DNA of 51,670 nt from Lachnospiraceae bacterium UBA1818 (GTDB lineage Bacteria > Bacillota > Clostridia > Lachnospirales > Lachnospiraceae), in assembly GCA_904419285.1 (NCBI GenBank), contig CAJFQZ010000019.1:1-51670 (forward strand), written 5' to 3'. Below are positions 15,456-24,800 of the stretch, one piece after another (the first letter of the stretch is position 1; each line of letters begins with the position of its first letter). The notes below the pieces were generated by a model. The model was not told the origin of the DNA. It worked only from the letters and a program-made list of their open reading frames with translations, and did not search any database. The position numbers and the translations under genes were made by a program.

Positions 15456-15485
15456 TTGCAAGAAAAACGGGGGAAAGCGTATTAA
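15456..15485 (+). promoter_or_regulatory. Candidate promoter of glgP-malQ
   Basis: TTGCAA (15456-15461), an 18-base spacer, TATTAA (15480-15485), 107 bases before the glgP start. It is only a moderate match; the AT-rich divergent region also holds a possible TATAAT for the AraC gene on the minus strand near 15421-15426. Confidence 0.4.
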
Positions 15486-15591
15486 AATGCAGTATAGAAG
15501 TTACAGATCACACCGTATTCACACAGGAAGCGGTCTGGTGTGGAAAGTAACGTAAGCAGCGAATACGAATGGTTTTGAAAGGAGAAGTACC

Positions 15592-17844
15592 ATGAACATT
15601 CAGGAAAAGTTAAAACAGATCCTTGGAAAGGAAATTGCACAGGCGTCGAATGAAGAAATCTATCACGCGCTTCTTACGATCGTTCAGGAGCTGGCAGCGG
15701 CAAAAGAACGCACGGACAGCAAGAAAAAACTTTACTATATTTCGGCTGAGTTTCTTATCGGAAAACTTCTTTCCAATAATATGATCAATCTCGGCATCTA
15801 TAAAGAAGTGAAAGAAATTCTGGAAGCAAACGGAAAGGACATTGCTCAGATCGAAGAGGCTGAGCCGGAACCGTCACTCGGAAACGGAGGCCTGGGACGT
15901 CTTGCGGCATGTTTCCTTGATTCGATCGCAACGCTCGGCCTTGCGGGAGACGGCATAGGCCTGAACTATCATCTCGGCCTGTTCAAACAGGAGTTTGAGG
16001 ATCATCTCCAGAAGGAAACACCGAACCCGTGGATCGAGAAGAAATCCTGGCTGAACAGAACAGATGTGACTTATCCGGTAGAATTCAAGGGACTGAAAGT
16101 AAATGCCAGAATGTATGACATTGAGGTCACCGGCTATAATAACAAGACAAATAAACTCCACTTATTTGATCTTGATTCTGTTGATGAGTCGATCGTAAAA
16201 GACGGAATTGATTTTGATAAAGAAGATATCCAGAAGAACCTTACGCTGTTCCTTTATCCGGACGACAGCGATGAAAAGGGAAGGCTGCTCCGTATCTACC
16301 AGCAGTATTTCATGGTCAGCGCGGGCGCTCAGCTCATTCTTGACGAGTGCACGGCAAAGGGATGCACTCTGTATGATCTTCCGGACTATGCAGTGATCCA
16401 GATCAACGATACGCACCCGACTATGGTGATCCCGGAGCTGATCCGTCTTCTCATTCAGCGCGGAATGGATATGGATGACGCAATCGACGTTGTCTCCAGG
16501 ACATGCGCCTACACGAACCACACGATCCTCGCAGAGGCGCTTGAGAAGTGGCCGATCGCTTACCTGAAGAAGGTTGTCCCGCAGCTCATGCCGATCATTG
16601 AAGTGCTGGATGACAAAGTGAGAAGAAAATTCGATGACGAGAGCGTGGCGGTCATCGACAGAAATGACACAGTACACATGGCGCATATTGATATCCACTA
16701 TGGATTCAGCGTGAACGGTGTCGCTGCTCTGCACACAGAGATCCTCAAGAACTCTGAGCTGAACAATTTCTATAAGATCTATCCTGAGAAGTTCAATAAT
16801 AAGACAAACGGAATTACATTCCGCCGCTGGCTCATCCACTGCAATCCGCTCCTGACAGAGTATATTGACAGCCTGATCGGAGAGGGATACAAGAAGGATG
16901 CCACAGAGCTTGAGAAACTTCTTAAATATAAAGATGACGACGCAGTGCTGGAGAAGCTGCTTGAGATCAAGCACAGGAATAAAGAGACACTGTGCGAATA
17001 TCTGAAGGAGACTCAGGATATTGAAGTCAGCCCGGATACGATCTTCGATATCCAGGTGAAACGTCTTCATGAGTATAAGCGCCAGCAGCTCAATGCGCTC
17101 TATATCATTGACAAATACCTTGAGATCAAGGCAGGAAAGATCCCGGCAGCTCCGGTGACAGCAATCTTCGGTGCGAAGGCAGCTCCGGCGTATGTGATCG
17201 CAAAGGATATCATCCATCTGATCCTCTGCCTGCAGGAGATCATCAACAATGATCTGGAGGTAAACAAATATCTCAGAGTTGTCATGGTTGAAAACTATAA
17301 TGTGACGAAAGCAGGAAAACTGATTCCTGCATGCGATATTTCCGAGCAGATTTCTCTTGCATCGAAAGAGGCCAGCGGAACAGGAAATATGAAGTTTATG
17401 CTCAACGGCGCTGTGACTCTTGGAACAGAAGACGGAGCAAATGTGGAAATCCACGAGGCGGTAGGCGACGACAACATCTTCGTGTTCGGCGCATCCAGCG
17501 ACGAGGTCATCGAGCACTATGCGAAGGCTGACTATGTTGCAAAGGATTACTATGAGAACAACCCGGCGATCAAGGCGGCGATCGATTTCATCACCAGCGA
17601 TGAGATGCTCGAGGTAGGACAGAAGGAGAACCTGGAGCGTCTGCAGAAGGAACTGATCAACAAAGACTGGTTCATGACTCTGCTCGACTTTGATTCCTAT
17701 AAGGAGACAAAGGAGAAGGCTCTTGAGGCTTATGCCGACAGAAAGGCATGGGCGAAGATGATGCTCGTGAACATTGCAAAAGCAGGTTTCTTCTCATCTG
17801 ACAGGACGATCGAAGAGTACAACAAAGATATCTGGCACTTATAA
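15592..17844 (+). CDS. glgP: Glycogen/maltodextrin phosphorylase
   Basis: A 750-residue, PLP-dependent GT35 enzyme that releases glucose 1-phosphate from alpha-1,4-glucans. The N-terminal [10 protein letters not shown] region, [15 protein letters not shown] near 100, and the PLP site [10 protein letters not shown] with Lys601 are present. It is about 70 residues shorter than E. coli MalP, as is usual for Clostridial forms. GGAGAAG precedes the start. It is followed by malQ after 68 bases, and the two together degrade maltodextrins or glycogen. Confidence 0.95.
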   Translation: MNIQEKLKQILGKEIAQASNEEIYHALLTIVQELAAAKERTDSKKKLYYISAEFLIGKLLSNNMINLGIYKEVKEILEANGKDIAQIEEAEPEPSLGNGGLGRLAACFLDSIATLGLAGDGIGLNYHLGLFKQEFEDHLQKETPNPWIEKKSWLNRTDVTYPVEFKGLKVNARMYDIEVTGYNNKTNKLHLFDLDSVDESIVKDGIDFDKEDIQKNLTLFLYPDDSDEKGRLLRIYQQYFMVSAGAQLILDECTAKGCTLYDLPDYAVIQINDTHPTMVIPELIRLLIQRGMDMDDAIDVVSRTCAYTNHTILAEALEKWPIAYLKKVVPQLMPIIEVLDDKVRRKFDDESVAVIDRNDTVHMAHIDIHYGFSVNGVAALHTEILKNSELNNFYKIYPEKFNNKTNGITFRRWLIHCNPLLTEYIDSLIGEGYKKDATELEKLLKYKDDDAVLEKLLEIKHRNKETLCEYLKETQDIEVSPDTIFDIQVKRLHEYKRQQLNALYIIDKYLEIKAGKIPAAPVTAIFGAKAAPAYVIAKDIIHLILCLQEIINNDLEVNKYLRVVMVENYNVTKAGKLIPACDISEQISLASKEASGTGNMKFMLNGAVTLGTEDGANVEIHEAVGDDNIFVFGASSDEVIEHYAKADYVAKDYYENNPAIKAAIDFITSDEMLEVGQKENLERLQKELINKDWFMTLLDFDSYKETKEKALEAYADRKAWAKMMLVNIAKAGFFSSDRTIEEYNKDIWHL

Positions 17845-17912
17845 AATATAGGATAATTCAGCAGGGGACCTCCGGCAGAGATGCCGGGGGTACTCTTGAA
17901 GGGAGATAAAAG

Positions 17913-19415
17913 ATGCAGAGAGCAAGTGGAATTTTAATGCCCGTATTTTCACTTCCGTCCAAATACGGGATCGGATGCTTTTCGAAAGAGGCGTATAAGT
18001 TTGTGGATAAGCTGAAAAAAGCAGGACAGAGCTACTGGCAGATCCTGCCCCTCGGACCGACCGGGTATGGCGATTCTCCGTACCAGTCTTTCTCAACATT
18101 TGCAGGAAATCCGTACTATATTGACTTGAAGACGCTGATCAAAGATGGGCTTCTGACAAAGAAAGAATGTAAGGCATATGATTTCGGGGAAAAGGAGGAT
18201 GAGATCGATTACGAGAAGATTTACCGGGCTCGGTTTAAAGTCCTCAAGAAAGCATATGACCGTTTTGAAAAGGGTAAAGATTATAATGATTTTGTAAATG
18301 AAAACAGTTACTGGCTGGAAGATTATGCCCTTTATATGGCGATCAAGGACAGAAATAACGGTGTGAGCTGGAAGGAATGGGAGGCTCCGCTGCGCGACAG
18401 AGAGGAGAGTGCTCTGGCACAGGCAAGGGAAGAACTGGCAGAAGAAATCGATTTCTACCGTTTCCAGCAGTATGAGTTTGACAGACAGTGGAAGAAGCTC
18501 CATGCATATGCCAATGCGCAGGGCGTGAAGATCATCGGCGATATCCCGATTTATGTGGCATTCGACAGCGCGGATACTTGGGCGTCACCGGAACTCTTCC
18601 AGTTTGACGAGAACAATAATCCGACAGGAGTGGCGGGATGCCCGCCGGATGCATTCTCTGCAACGGGACAGCTCTGGGGAAATCCGCTCTATAACTGGGA
18701 GTACCACAAGGAGACAGGCTATGCGTGGTGGATCCAGCGTATTGCATACTGCCTGAAACTCTATGACGTCGTCAGGATCGATCATTTCCGCGGATTTGAT
18801 GAATACTATGCGATCCCGTACGGGGAAGAGACAGCTGTGAACGGAAAATGGATGCCGGGACCGGGGATGGATCTGTTCCGCGCCATCGAGGCGAAGCTGG
18901 GCAGACCGGAGATCATTGCCGAGGACCTGGGATTCCTGACGCCGAGCGTGCTGAAGCTTCTAAAGGACAGCGGTTTCCCGGGCATGAAGGTGCTGCAGTT
19001 CGCATTTGACGCCAGAGAGTCATCCAATTATCTGCCCCACACATATCCGACGAACTGCGTGGTCTATACTGGAACGCATGATAATGACACGACGAGAGGA
19101 TGGTATCACGAGGTGGGAAAGGATGCCAGGGATTTCGCAAAAGAGTATATGTGCAAGCCGAGACTTGACGAGGATACGCTCACAGGAGATTTCATAGCGA
19201 TGGCGATGAGCAGTGTGGCGGATTTGTGTGTGATCCCGATGCAGGATTATCTGAATCTGGGGAGCAGCGCCAGGATCAATATTCCGTCTACGCTTGGCGG
19301 CAACTGGGTATGGCGTATGAAGAAGAAACAGTTCTCTGATTCTGTCGTTGACGAGATCGCCAGAGTGACAAAGCTGTATGGCAGGATGCCGGAGGCGGAA
19401 AAAGAAGAAAAATAG
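17913..19415 (+). CDS. malQ: 4-alpha-glucanotransferase (amylomaltase)
   Basis: A 500-residue GH77 enzyme that transfers alpha-1,4-glucan segments and so remakes chains long enough for the phosphorylase. Motifs include R-A-S-G-I-L-M-P-V at the start, G-P-T-G-Y-G-D-S-P-Y-Q near 50, V-R-I-D-H-F-R-G-F with the nucleophile Asp, E-D-L-G-F with the acid/base Glu, and T-G-T-H-D-N-D-T. AGGGAG lies before the ATG. A short CCTCCGGCA/TGCCGGGGG hairpin in the 68-base gap to glgP may tune expression or mRNA stability. Confidence 0.95.
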   Translation: MQRASGILMPVFSLPSKYGIGCFSKEAYKFVDKLKKAGQSYWQILPLGPTGYGDSPYQSFSTFAGNPYYIDLKTLIKDGLLTKKECKAYDFGEKEDEIDYEKIYRARFKVLKKAYDRFEKGKDYNDFVNENSYWLEDYALYMAIKDRNNGVSWKEWEAPLRDREESALAQAREELAEEIDFYRFQQYEFDRQWKKLHAYANAQGVKIIGDIPIYVAFDSADTWASPELFQFDENNNPTGVAGCPPDAFSATGQLWGNPLYNWEYHKETGYAWWIQRIAYCLKLYDVVRIDHFRGFDEYYAIPYGEETAVNGKWMPGPGMDLFRAIEAKLGRPEIIAEDLGFLTPSVLKLLKDSGFPGMKVLQFAFDARESSNYLPHTYPTNCVVYTGTHDNDTTRGWYHEVGKDARDFAKEYMCKPRLDEDTLTGDFIAMAMSSVADLCVIPMQDYLNLGSSARINIPSTLGGNWVWRMKKKQFSDSVVDEIARVTKLYGRMPEAEKEEK

Positions 19416-19440
19416 GATATTGAAATATTAACTGTGACAG

Positions 19441-19484
19441 AGAAAGCATTTAGTTGAAATATACTGGATGCTTTCTTTCGTTTT
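19441..19484 (+). terminator. Terminator after malQ
   Basis: AGAAAGCAT (19441-19449) pairs with ATGCTTTCT (19468-19476), followed by TTCGTTTT. Confidence 0.75.
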
Positions 19485-19646
19485 GCGCATTTTATACGGG
19501 ATAAGACAGCATGCAAAGAATTTTGACATGAAAAAGTCGTCTGTGTACAGAAAAATGGATGGACAGAAACAGCTGATTATGTCAGGATAAATGTGTCGAT
19601 GTGCATGGGCGCTATTTTTATCAGTGCAGGGAAGGGGGACAACGTC

Positions 19647-20054
19647 ATGGAGATAGGAAAGAAACTGAGAAATGCCCGGACAAGATCCGGGTTCACACAG
19701 GAAAAAGCGGCGGAAGAGATCGGAGTTGCAAGACAGACAATTTCCAATTGGGAAAATGAAAAATCGTATCCCGATATTGTGAGTGTGATCAGACTCAGTA
19801 CGCTCTACTCTGTCAGTCTCGATGAACTGCTGAAGGGAGATGAAGAAATGATAGATCATCTTGAAGAGAGTACTAATATAGTAAACAGCAACAAAAAACT
19901 GATCGCGGCTGTCGCTGCGAATATGATCCTGCTCATCGTTTTGATCATATTCAGCGGAGTGATACCGAATAACAGATATTTCCTTGTGGGGATATTTGTT
20001 CTGGCGCTCTCGGGTTCAGCGACGCTGCTATATCAGATTATACGGAAAATATAG
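19647..20054 (+). CDS. XRE-family regulator with C-terminal membrane helices
   Basis: 135 residues. The HTH_3 domain (about 1-60) has the classic G-F-T-Q-E-K-A-A-E-E-I-G-V-A-R-Q-T-I-S-N-W-E pattern and S-L-D-E-L-L-K-G-D; a linker and two hydrophobic helices follow (about 85-130). The ATG at 19647 is chosen for the GAAGGGGG upstream and because the HTH domain begins there; a longer frame adds an atypical leader. It sits nine bases before a small membrane-protein gene and likely regulates or responds to it. Confidence 0.85.
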   Translation: MEIGKKLRNARTRSGFTQEKAAEEIGVARQTISNWENEKSYPDIVSVIRLSTLYSVSLDELLKGDEEMIDHLEESTNIVNSNKKLIAAVAANMILLIVLIIFSGVIPNNRYFLVGIFVLALSGSATLLYQIIRKI

Positions 20055-20063
20055 GAGGAAGCT

Positions 20064-20396
20064 ATGGGAAAAGAAGGAATATTCGGGATCGTGTTTTTTT
20101 CGGTCATGCTGGTCGGAGCAGTCAATACGGTGTGGCAGATCTATAAGATCGTAGGTTTGGATGCGGAATCCAGAGGTCTGAAGCATCCGCGGCTTTGGGG
20201 ATTTTTTGCGGCAAATACAAACGGATCATCGGGACTTATTTTGTATCTGATCGGAAGAAGAAAATATCCTGTCATCAGATTGTCGGAAGAGACACGCAGA
20301 GAAATAGAATCAAGAAAGAAGAGAGCGGGGGCTGGATTAGTCTTTCTCGCTGTCGGAATGATGGGGATTGTCATAACAGGCGTATTGGCTGGATGA
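20064..20396 (+). CDS. Small membrane protein paired with an XRE regulator
   Basis: 110 residues with a hydrophobic helix at about 7-28, a Trp/Arg-rich middle (H-P-R-L-W-G-F-F-A-A-N-T-N-G-S-S-G-L-I-L-Y), a charged stretch and a C-terminal helix at about 87-108. AGGAGG lies before the ATG, nine bases after the regulator stop, so the two are co-transcribed. I do not recognise the family. It resembles the small DUF-type membrane partners of XRE regulators in Clostridia. Confidence 0.65.
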   Translation: MGKEGIFGIVFFSVMLVGAVNTVWQIYKIVGLDAESRGLKHPRLWGFFAANTNGSSGLILYLIGRRKYPVIRLSEETRREIESRKKRAGAGLVFLAVGMMGIVITGVLAG

Positions 20397-20446
20397 GGAA
20401 AATAAAATAATATCTATTACAAGTAATGAGTTGATTCAAAAACGTT

Positions 20447-20476
20447 TTGACACGTAAAATTGCCGTGATGTATAAT
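20447..20476 (+). promoter_or_regulatory. Sigma-A promoter of the second XRE regulator
   Basis: TTGACA (20447-20452), an 18-base spacer and a perfect TATAAT (20471-20476), 60 bases before the start codon. Confidence 0.8.
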
Positions 20477-20535
20477 CGTTTTGATGGCGGGATGACATCT
20501 CTTTGAATTAGAATGCAGACAGGAGGAAGACCAGA

Positions 20536-21126
20536 ATGGAAATCGGCAGGCAGATCAAAAAATACAGGACTGAGCTAAAGCTGTCTCAGGAGGAGCTGGC
20601 GGACAAAATATATGTTACAAGACAGACTGTCTCCAACTGGGAGAATGACAAGAATTATCCGGACATACACAGTCTTGTGCTGCTCAGCTCTCTTTTTGGG
20701 ATTTCTCTGGATGATCTGGTGAAAGGAGATGTCAAGGAGATGGAAGAAGAAATCAAGACAGAGGACGCTAAAAAGCTGAAACGTGATGGATGGATCTATT
20801 TCATGCTGCTTTGTGTGACCGTAGTATCAGCGGTTCCGCTCATCGTGGGGCTGTGGCCCGCTGGAGCTGTAGTCTGGCTGGCAGTATGGGGAATCACGAT
20901 GTTACACGCACACAGTATTGAAAAGAAGAAGAAAGCATATGATATCCAGACTTATAAGGAGATAAAACTGTTCATGAGCGGCAGGCGGCTGGATGAGATT
21001 GAGAAGCTGCGTGAAGAAGGAAAGCGTGCGTATCAGAAATGGGTGTTTGTGCTGATTGCCGCAGTCATAGCGGCTGCTGTTATGGGCGCAGGTCTGTGGA
21101 TCATGAACCGGATAGGAATGCTTTAA
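20536..21126 (+). CDS. XRE-family regulator with membrane domain
   Basis: 196 residues. An N-terminal HTH_3 domain (L-S-Q-E-E-L-A-D-K-I-Y-V-T-R-Q-T-V-S-N-W-E and S-L-D-D-L-V-K-G-D) is followed by two membrane helices (about 95-130), a charged cytoplasmic segment and a third helix near 170-190. AGGAGG lies before the ATG. It is a paralogue of the regulator at 19647 but longer, with its own promoter and terminator. Membrane-bound XRE regulators are thought to respond to envelope or membrane signals; targets are unknown. Confidence 0.85.
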   Translation: MEIGRQIKKYRTELKLSQEELADKIYVTRQTVSNWENDKNYPDIHSLVLLSSLFGISLDDLVKGDVKEMEEEIKTEDAKKLKRDGWIYFMLLCVTVVSAVPLIVGLWPAGAVVWLAVWGITMLHAHSIEKKKKAYDIQTYKEIKLFMSGRRLDEIEKLREEGKRAYQKWVFVLIAAVIAAAVMGAGLWIMNRIGML

Positions 21127-21135
21127 GCCGACAGA

Positions 21136-21200
21136 GAAAAAAAGAGAACCGATGCTCCTGGCAGCCGAACAGGCCAGAAGCATCGGTTCTCTTTTGTCAT
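21136..21200. terminator. Bidirectional terminator between convergent genes
   Basis: A 17-bp perfect stem: AAAAGAGAACCGATGCT (ending at 21156) with AGCATCGGTTCTCTTTT (21179-21195). It has T runs on both strands and lies between the XRE regulator (+) and the DUF2007 gene (-). Confidence 0.9.
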
Positions 21201-21577
21201 GGAATAATATCCGCGATCACAGGAGCCACAACTCCGATGATGAACAGGATGGCGGCGATCAGTGAGATGATCCTTACAACGGGCATTCTTCTATCTTTGG
21301 CAGCGTCAGGAATGGCGCTGCTGTCGGATAAATCTTCGCTGTCATCAGCGGGCAGGGTTATGCCGCGGATGATCTCTTCTGCTCTGCGGGCATCGTTTTC
21401 ATCAACATAGATATTTTCACCGAATAGAGAGGTCCCCATATAGATCTCCATATATTCGCCGCTTCCGTCAGACTGGCTGTAGGCGGGGATTCCCTCGCTT
21501 TTCAAGGCCTCGATGATCATATCTGCCTGGAAGCGTTTCGCACAGGAATATACTTTCACGGGTTTCATTGCGTCCAT
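21197..21577 (-). CDS. DUF2007-domain protein with C-terminal membrane helix
   Basis: 126 residues. The N-terminal part (about 5-75) has the DUF2007 (putative signal-transducing) pattern: V-Y-S-C, A-D-M-I-I-E-A-L-K-S-E-G-I-P-A-Y, then I-Y-V-D-E-N-D-A-R-R-A-E-E-I-I. An acidic linker and one membrane helix (about 100-122) follow, so the domain is tethered in the cytoplasm. The function of the family is unknown. GGGGGAA precedes the ATG, and an inverted-repeat RNA structure lies directly upstream. Confidence 0.8.
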   Translation of the reverse strand: MDAMKPVKVYSCAKRFQADMIIEALKSEGIPAYSQSDGSGEYMEIYMGTSLFGENIYVDENDARRAEEIIRGITLPADDSEDLSDSSAIPDAAKDRRMPVVRIISLIAAILFIIGVVAPVIADIIP

Positions 21578-21599
21578 AAATCATTTCCCCCTTTTGGAA

Positions 21600-21661
21600 T
21601 GCCGGGCAGAGAAAGCCGGAAACGGCAGAGTGTCTGCATCTTTTTCCTGAGCTGCCCGGCA
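21600..21661 (-). promoter_or_regulatory. Structured leader upstream of the DUF2007 gene
   Basis: A perfect 10-bp closing stem (TGCCGGGCAG with CTGCCCGGCA) encloses two alternative hairpins, GCCG-GAAA-CGGC with a GNRA loop (plus-strand reading) and GCAGA-GTG-TCTGC, which share two bases. No T run follows, so it is not a standard terminator. A regulatory leader or a small palindromic element are both possible. Confidence 0.35.
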
Positions 21662-21740
21662 GTATAGCTACATTTTATACGGGCATACAGGGCGAGTCAA
21701 GCTTCCGCTGACATTATAGGTGAAAAAGAGAGTTTTTTGC

Positions 21741-21785
21741 TTATATTTAATATAAATTTTACGAGCTGCATCGATTATATTTAAT
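21741..21785. repeat. Two 11-bp direct repeats upstream of the surface-protein gene
   Basis: TTATATTTAAT occurs at 21741-21751 and again at 21775-21785, 34 bases apart (about three helical turns), 51 bases before the start codon. It could be an operator or simply an AT-rich promoter region. Confidence 0.35.
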
Positions 21786-21835
21786 TTTTGCAGGCTATAG
21801 TATTTTCCGGAGTTTTTATAAGGAGGAGAAGTACT

Positions 21836-24800
21836 ATGAGAAAAATATGGCATAGAAGCGCTGCGGTCGTGGCAGCTGCAGCGATGCTCTGCACCCAGAG
21901 TCTTAGTGTATCGGCACAGCCGGGCGAGGCTTATGCAGACGCGGCAGTCTCTGTTGAGTATCTGACGATCCAGCCGGGTGCGACGACGGCGTCAGTGAAT
22001 CTGAACTGGTATGCGCCGGATGGAACAGAGACGGCGATGGTGAGATTCGGAGATATTACTGCGCAGGCTTCTGTCAGCGAGCTTACAGCACCGACCAAAC
22101 TGGATACCGGAAAGTACACAGATACAGGAAAGATGGTGTGCAAGGCAGTTATAGAAGGCCTGGCGCCGGATACGGCTTACACGTATCAGATCTCCTATGA
22201 CGGCGGACAGACCTGGTCTCAGGAATATACCTATACAACGCCTGGAGCAGATGAATTTTCATTTGCGTTTACCAGTGATCCTCAGATCAAGGAGGATCAG
22301 TCCCATGACGATCGAGGATGGAATTCAGCGGATGGGACAAACCAGACCGGATGGGCTGCCATGATGGAGAAGATTGCAGAGGAGGGCGTGAACCTTGTTG
22401 TGTCTGCCGGAGACCAGGTGGAGGATCAGAGCTGGGGAAAATCCAGCGAGTACGCCGCGTTCTTTGCGCCGCCGGAGATGACCTCGATCGCGTACGCCCC
22501 TGCAGTGGGAAATCACGACAGACATTACATGTTTGCAGACCACTTTAATCTGCCCAATGAGATGACAGTGGAGGGCGTCGACGATAACGGTGAGCTGGAG
22601 CAGGTCAAAACAACATTCCGCGGACAGAACAACGGGACAAGCCAGAGTCATGGAAATTATATCCAGGCAACAGCGGATGAGATCGCGAACAATTCTGAGT
22701 CCAACGGAGTGACGCCGAACGCGGAAGGACAGTATGACTTCACAGAGCGCCGCGAGATGGAGACAAAAGGAAATTATTATTATCTTTATGATAATGTACT
22801 TTTTGTGACGCTGAACACCGGTGCATATCCGGGCGGCAATGATGAAGAGAATGCAGGAAATGCAAGTGTTCCGAGCGCGGGAAAGGATAATTCCGAAGCT
22901 GAGGCAATGGTCGAGAACTTCCGTACAACAATGAGAGCGGCGACAAGCGAGTATGCAGGACAGTATAACTGGCTGATCGTGACGCATCATAAATCCACAC
23001 AGACAGTGGCAAAGCACGCGGCAGATTCGGATATCGAGAACTATGTGGACGCAGGCTTTGAACAGGTGATGGATGAGTTTGACGTGGATTTTGTTCTCGG
23101 CGGACATGATCATGTATACTCCAGAAGCTATGTGCTCAAGGACGGCGAGAGGAATGCAGAGCGGCTTGATACATTCAACGATCCCGACGGGACGATCTAC
23201 CTGACGGGAAACTGCTGCTCGGACATGCAGTATTACACGCCGTTTGAATCATTGGACAAAACGAATAACGCAGACTTCCCGAGGCTGGCAAACGGAGAAT
23301 CCGGATCCCAGGCTTATCTTGCAGGGAACCTTCCGTACGGAAACCAGGAGTGGAATCAGGAATACAGCCCAAGTTATGCAGTGTTTGATGTGACGGACAA
23401 TAAGATTTCCGTAAATGTATATAATCTCTCGGGCGACAGTGTCGATCCGGACAGTGAGCTCATCGATTCCTTCAGCGTGACGAAAAACGCGGACGGCGGA
23501 GCAAAGACAGCAGGCAAGGAGAACGGAAATGCTTCCCTTGACCTGACGCAGGAAGCCCGTTATGACGCAGGAATGACGAACGCAGACGGCGGCGTCATGG
23601 AGATCGTGGACTATAATACTGTGACGGGATGGGCTTATGCAGTGAACGGCCAGACCGGAAATCTGACGGCTGTCGCAGTCAAGGACATGGCGGACGGCGA
23701 GAAGATCGATCTTCTGGACGGGAACGACATCGATGTGAAATCCATTGTGGAAGAGAACTGCGAAGGATTTACATACGGAGATATGACCTCTGTCGCAGTG
23801 TCCGCTGACGGGACAAAACTGGCGGCAGCGGTCCAGGCGGAAGGATATGCGGACAACGGGCGCGTGGCAGTATTCACATGCAATGCGGACGGAACGCTTA
23901 CATTTGAGCAGGCTTATGAGACAGGCGTGCAGCCGGACATGGTGACGTTTACCCCGGATGACAGCAGGATCCTCACAGCGGACGAAGGCGAGCCGAGAGA
24001 AGGATATACAGACGGCGCAGTGGATCCGGCCGGTACGGTTACCGTGATCACACTGGCAGACGGCACTGCGGTCAATGTGAACTTTACCGCATACGATGCA
24101 GAGGAGAACAGACAGCAGCTTGTGGATGCAGGGATCGTCCTCAAAAAAGGCGCTGTACCGTCCGCTGATTTTGAGCCGGAGTATATTGCTGCAGGAAACA
24201 GCACGGCCTATGTAACTCTCCAGGAGGCCAATGCGGTCGCTGTGATCGATCTTGACAGTCTGCAGGTAACCGGCGTTTACTCAGCAGGATATGAAGATTA
24301 CAGCAGGACTGCGGTAGATATCGACAAGAAGGATGAGGCATACAACCCGGCGGTCTACGAGTCGCTGAGAGGAATCCGCATGCCGGATGGTGCAGCGCTG
24401 TACAGTGTGGACGGAGTGGATTATGTCATTACCGCAAATGAGGGAGACTCAAGAGAGTGGGGAGATTATCTCAACGAGGATGAGAGAAACTTCAAAGACG
24501 GCGAGACTTCTCCAAGCGGAAAGATCACGGCAGAGAACAGCGGACTGAGCGGAAAAGTCGTGTTCTTTGACAGCAGCGATTACGATGGACTGGATGACGG
24601 ACTGGACTATGTATTCGGCGGGCGTTCCTTTACTGTATTCCGCGCCGACGAGACGGGGCTTACGGAAGTCTATGACAGCGGCAGCGAATTTGAGGCGAAG
24701 ACAGCGGAGTACATTCCAGAGAACTTCAACTGCTCCAACGATGACAAGAGCATTGACGACCGTTCGGGCAAGAAAGGACCGGAGGCTGAGAGCGTAACGA

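Noticed and set aside
16162-17517. 451-codon open frame on the minus strand inside glgP
   Set aside because: It is fully antisense to a certain phosphorylase gene, has no ribosome binding site and gives an unlikely composition (many His, Cys, Arg); a codon-bias shadow.
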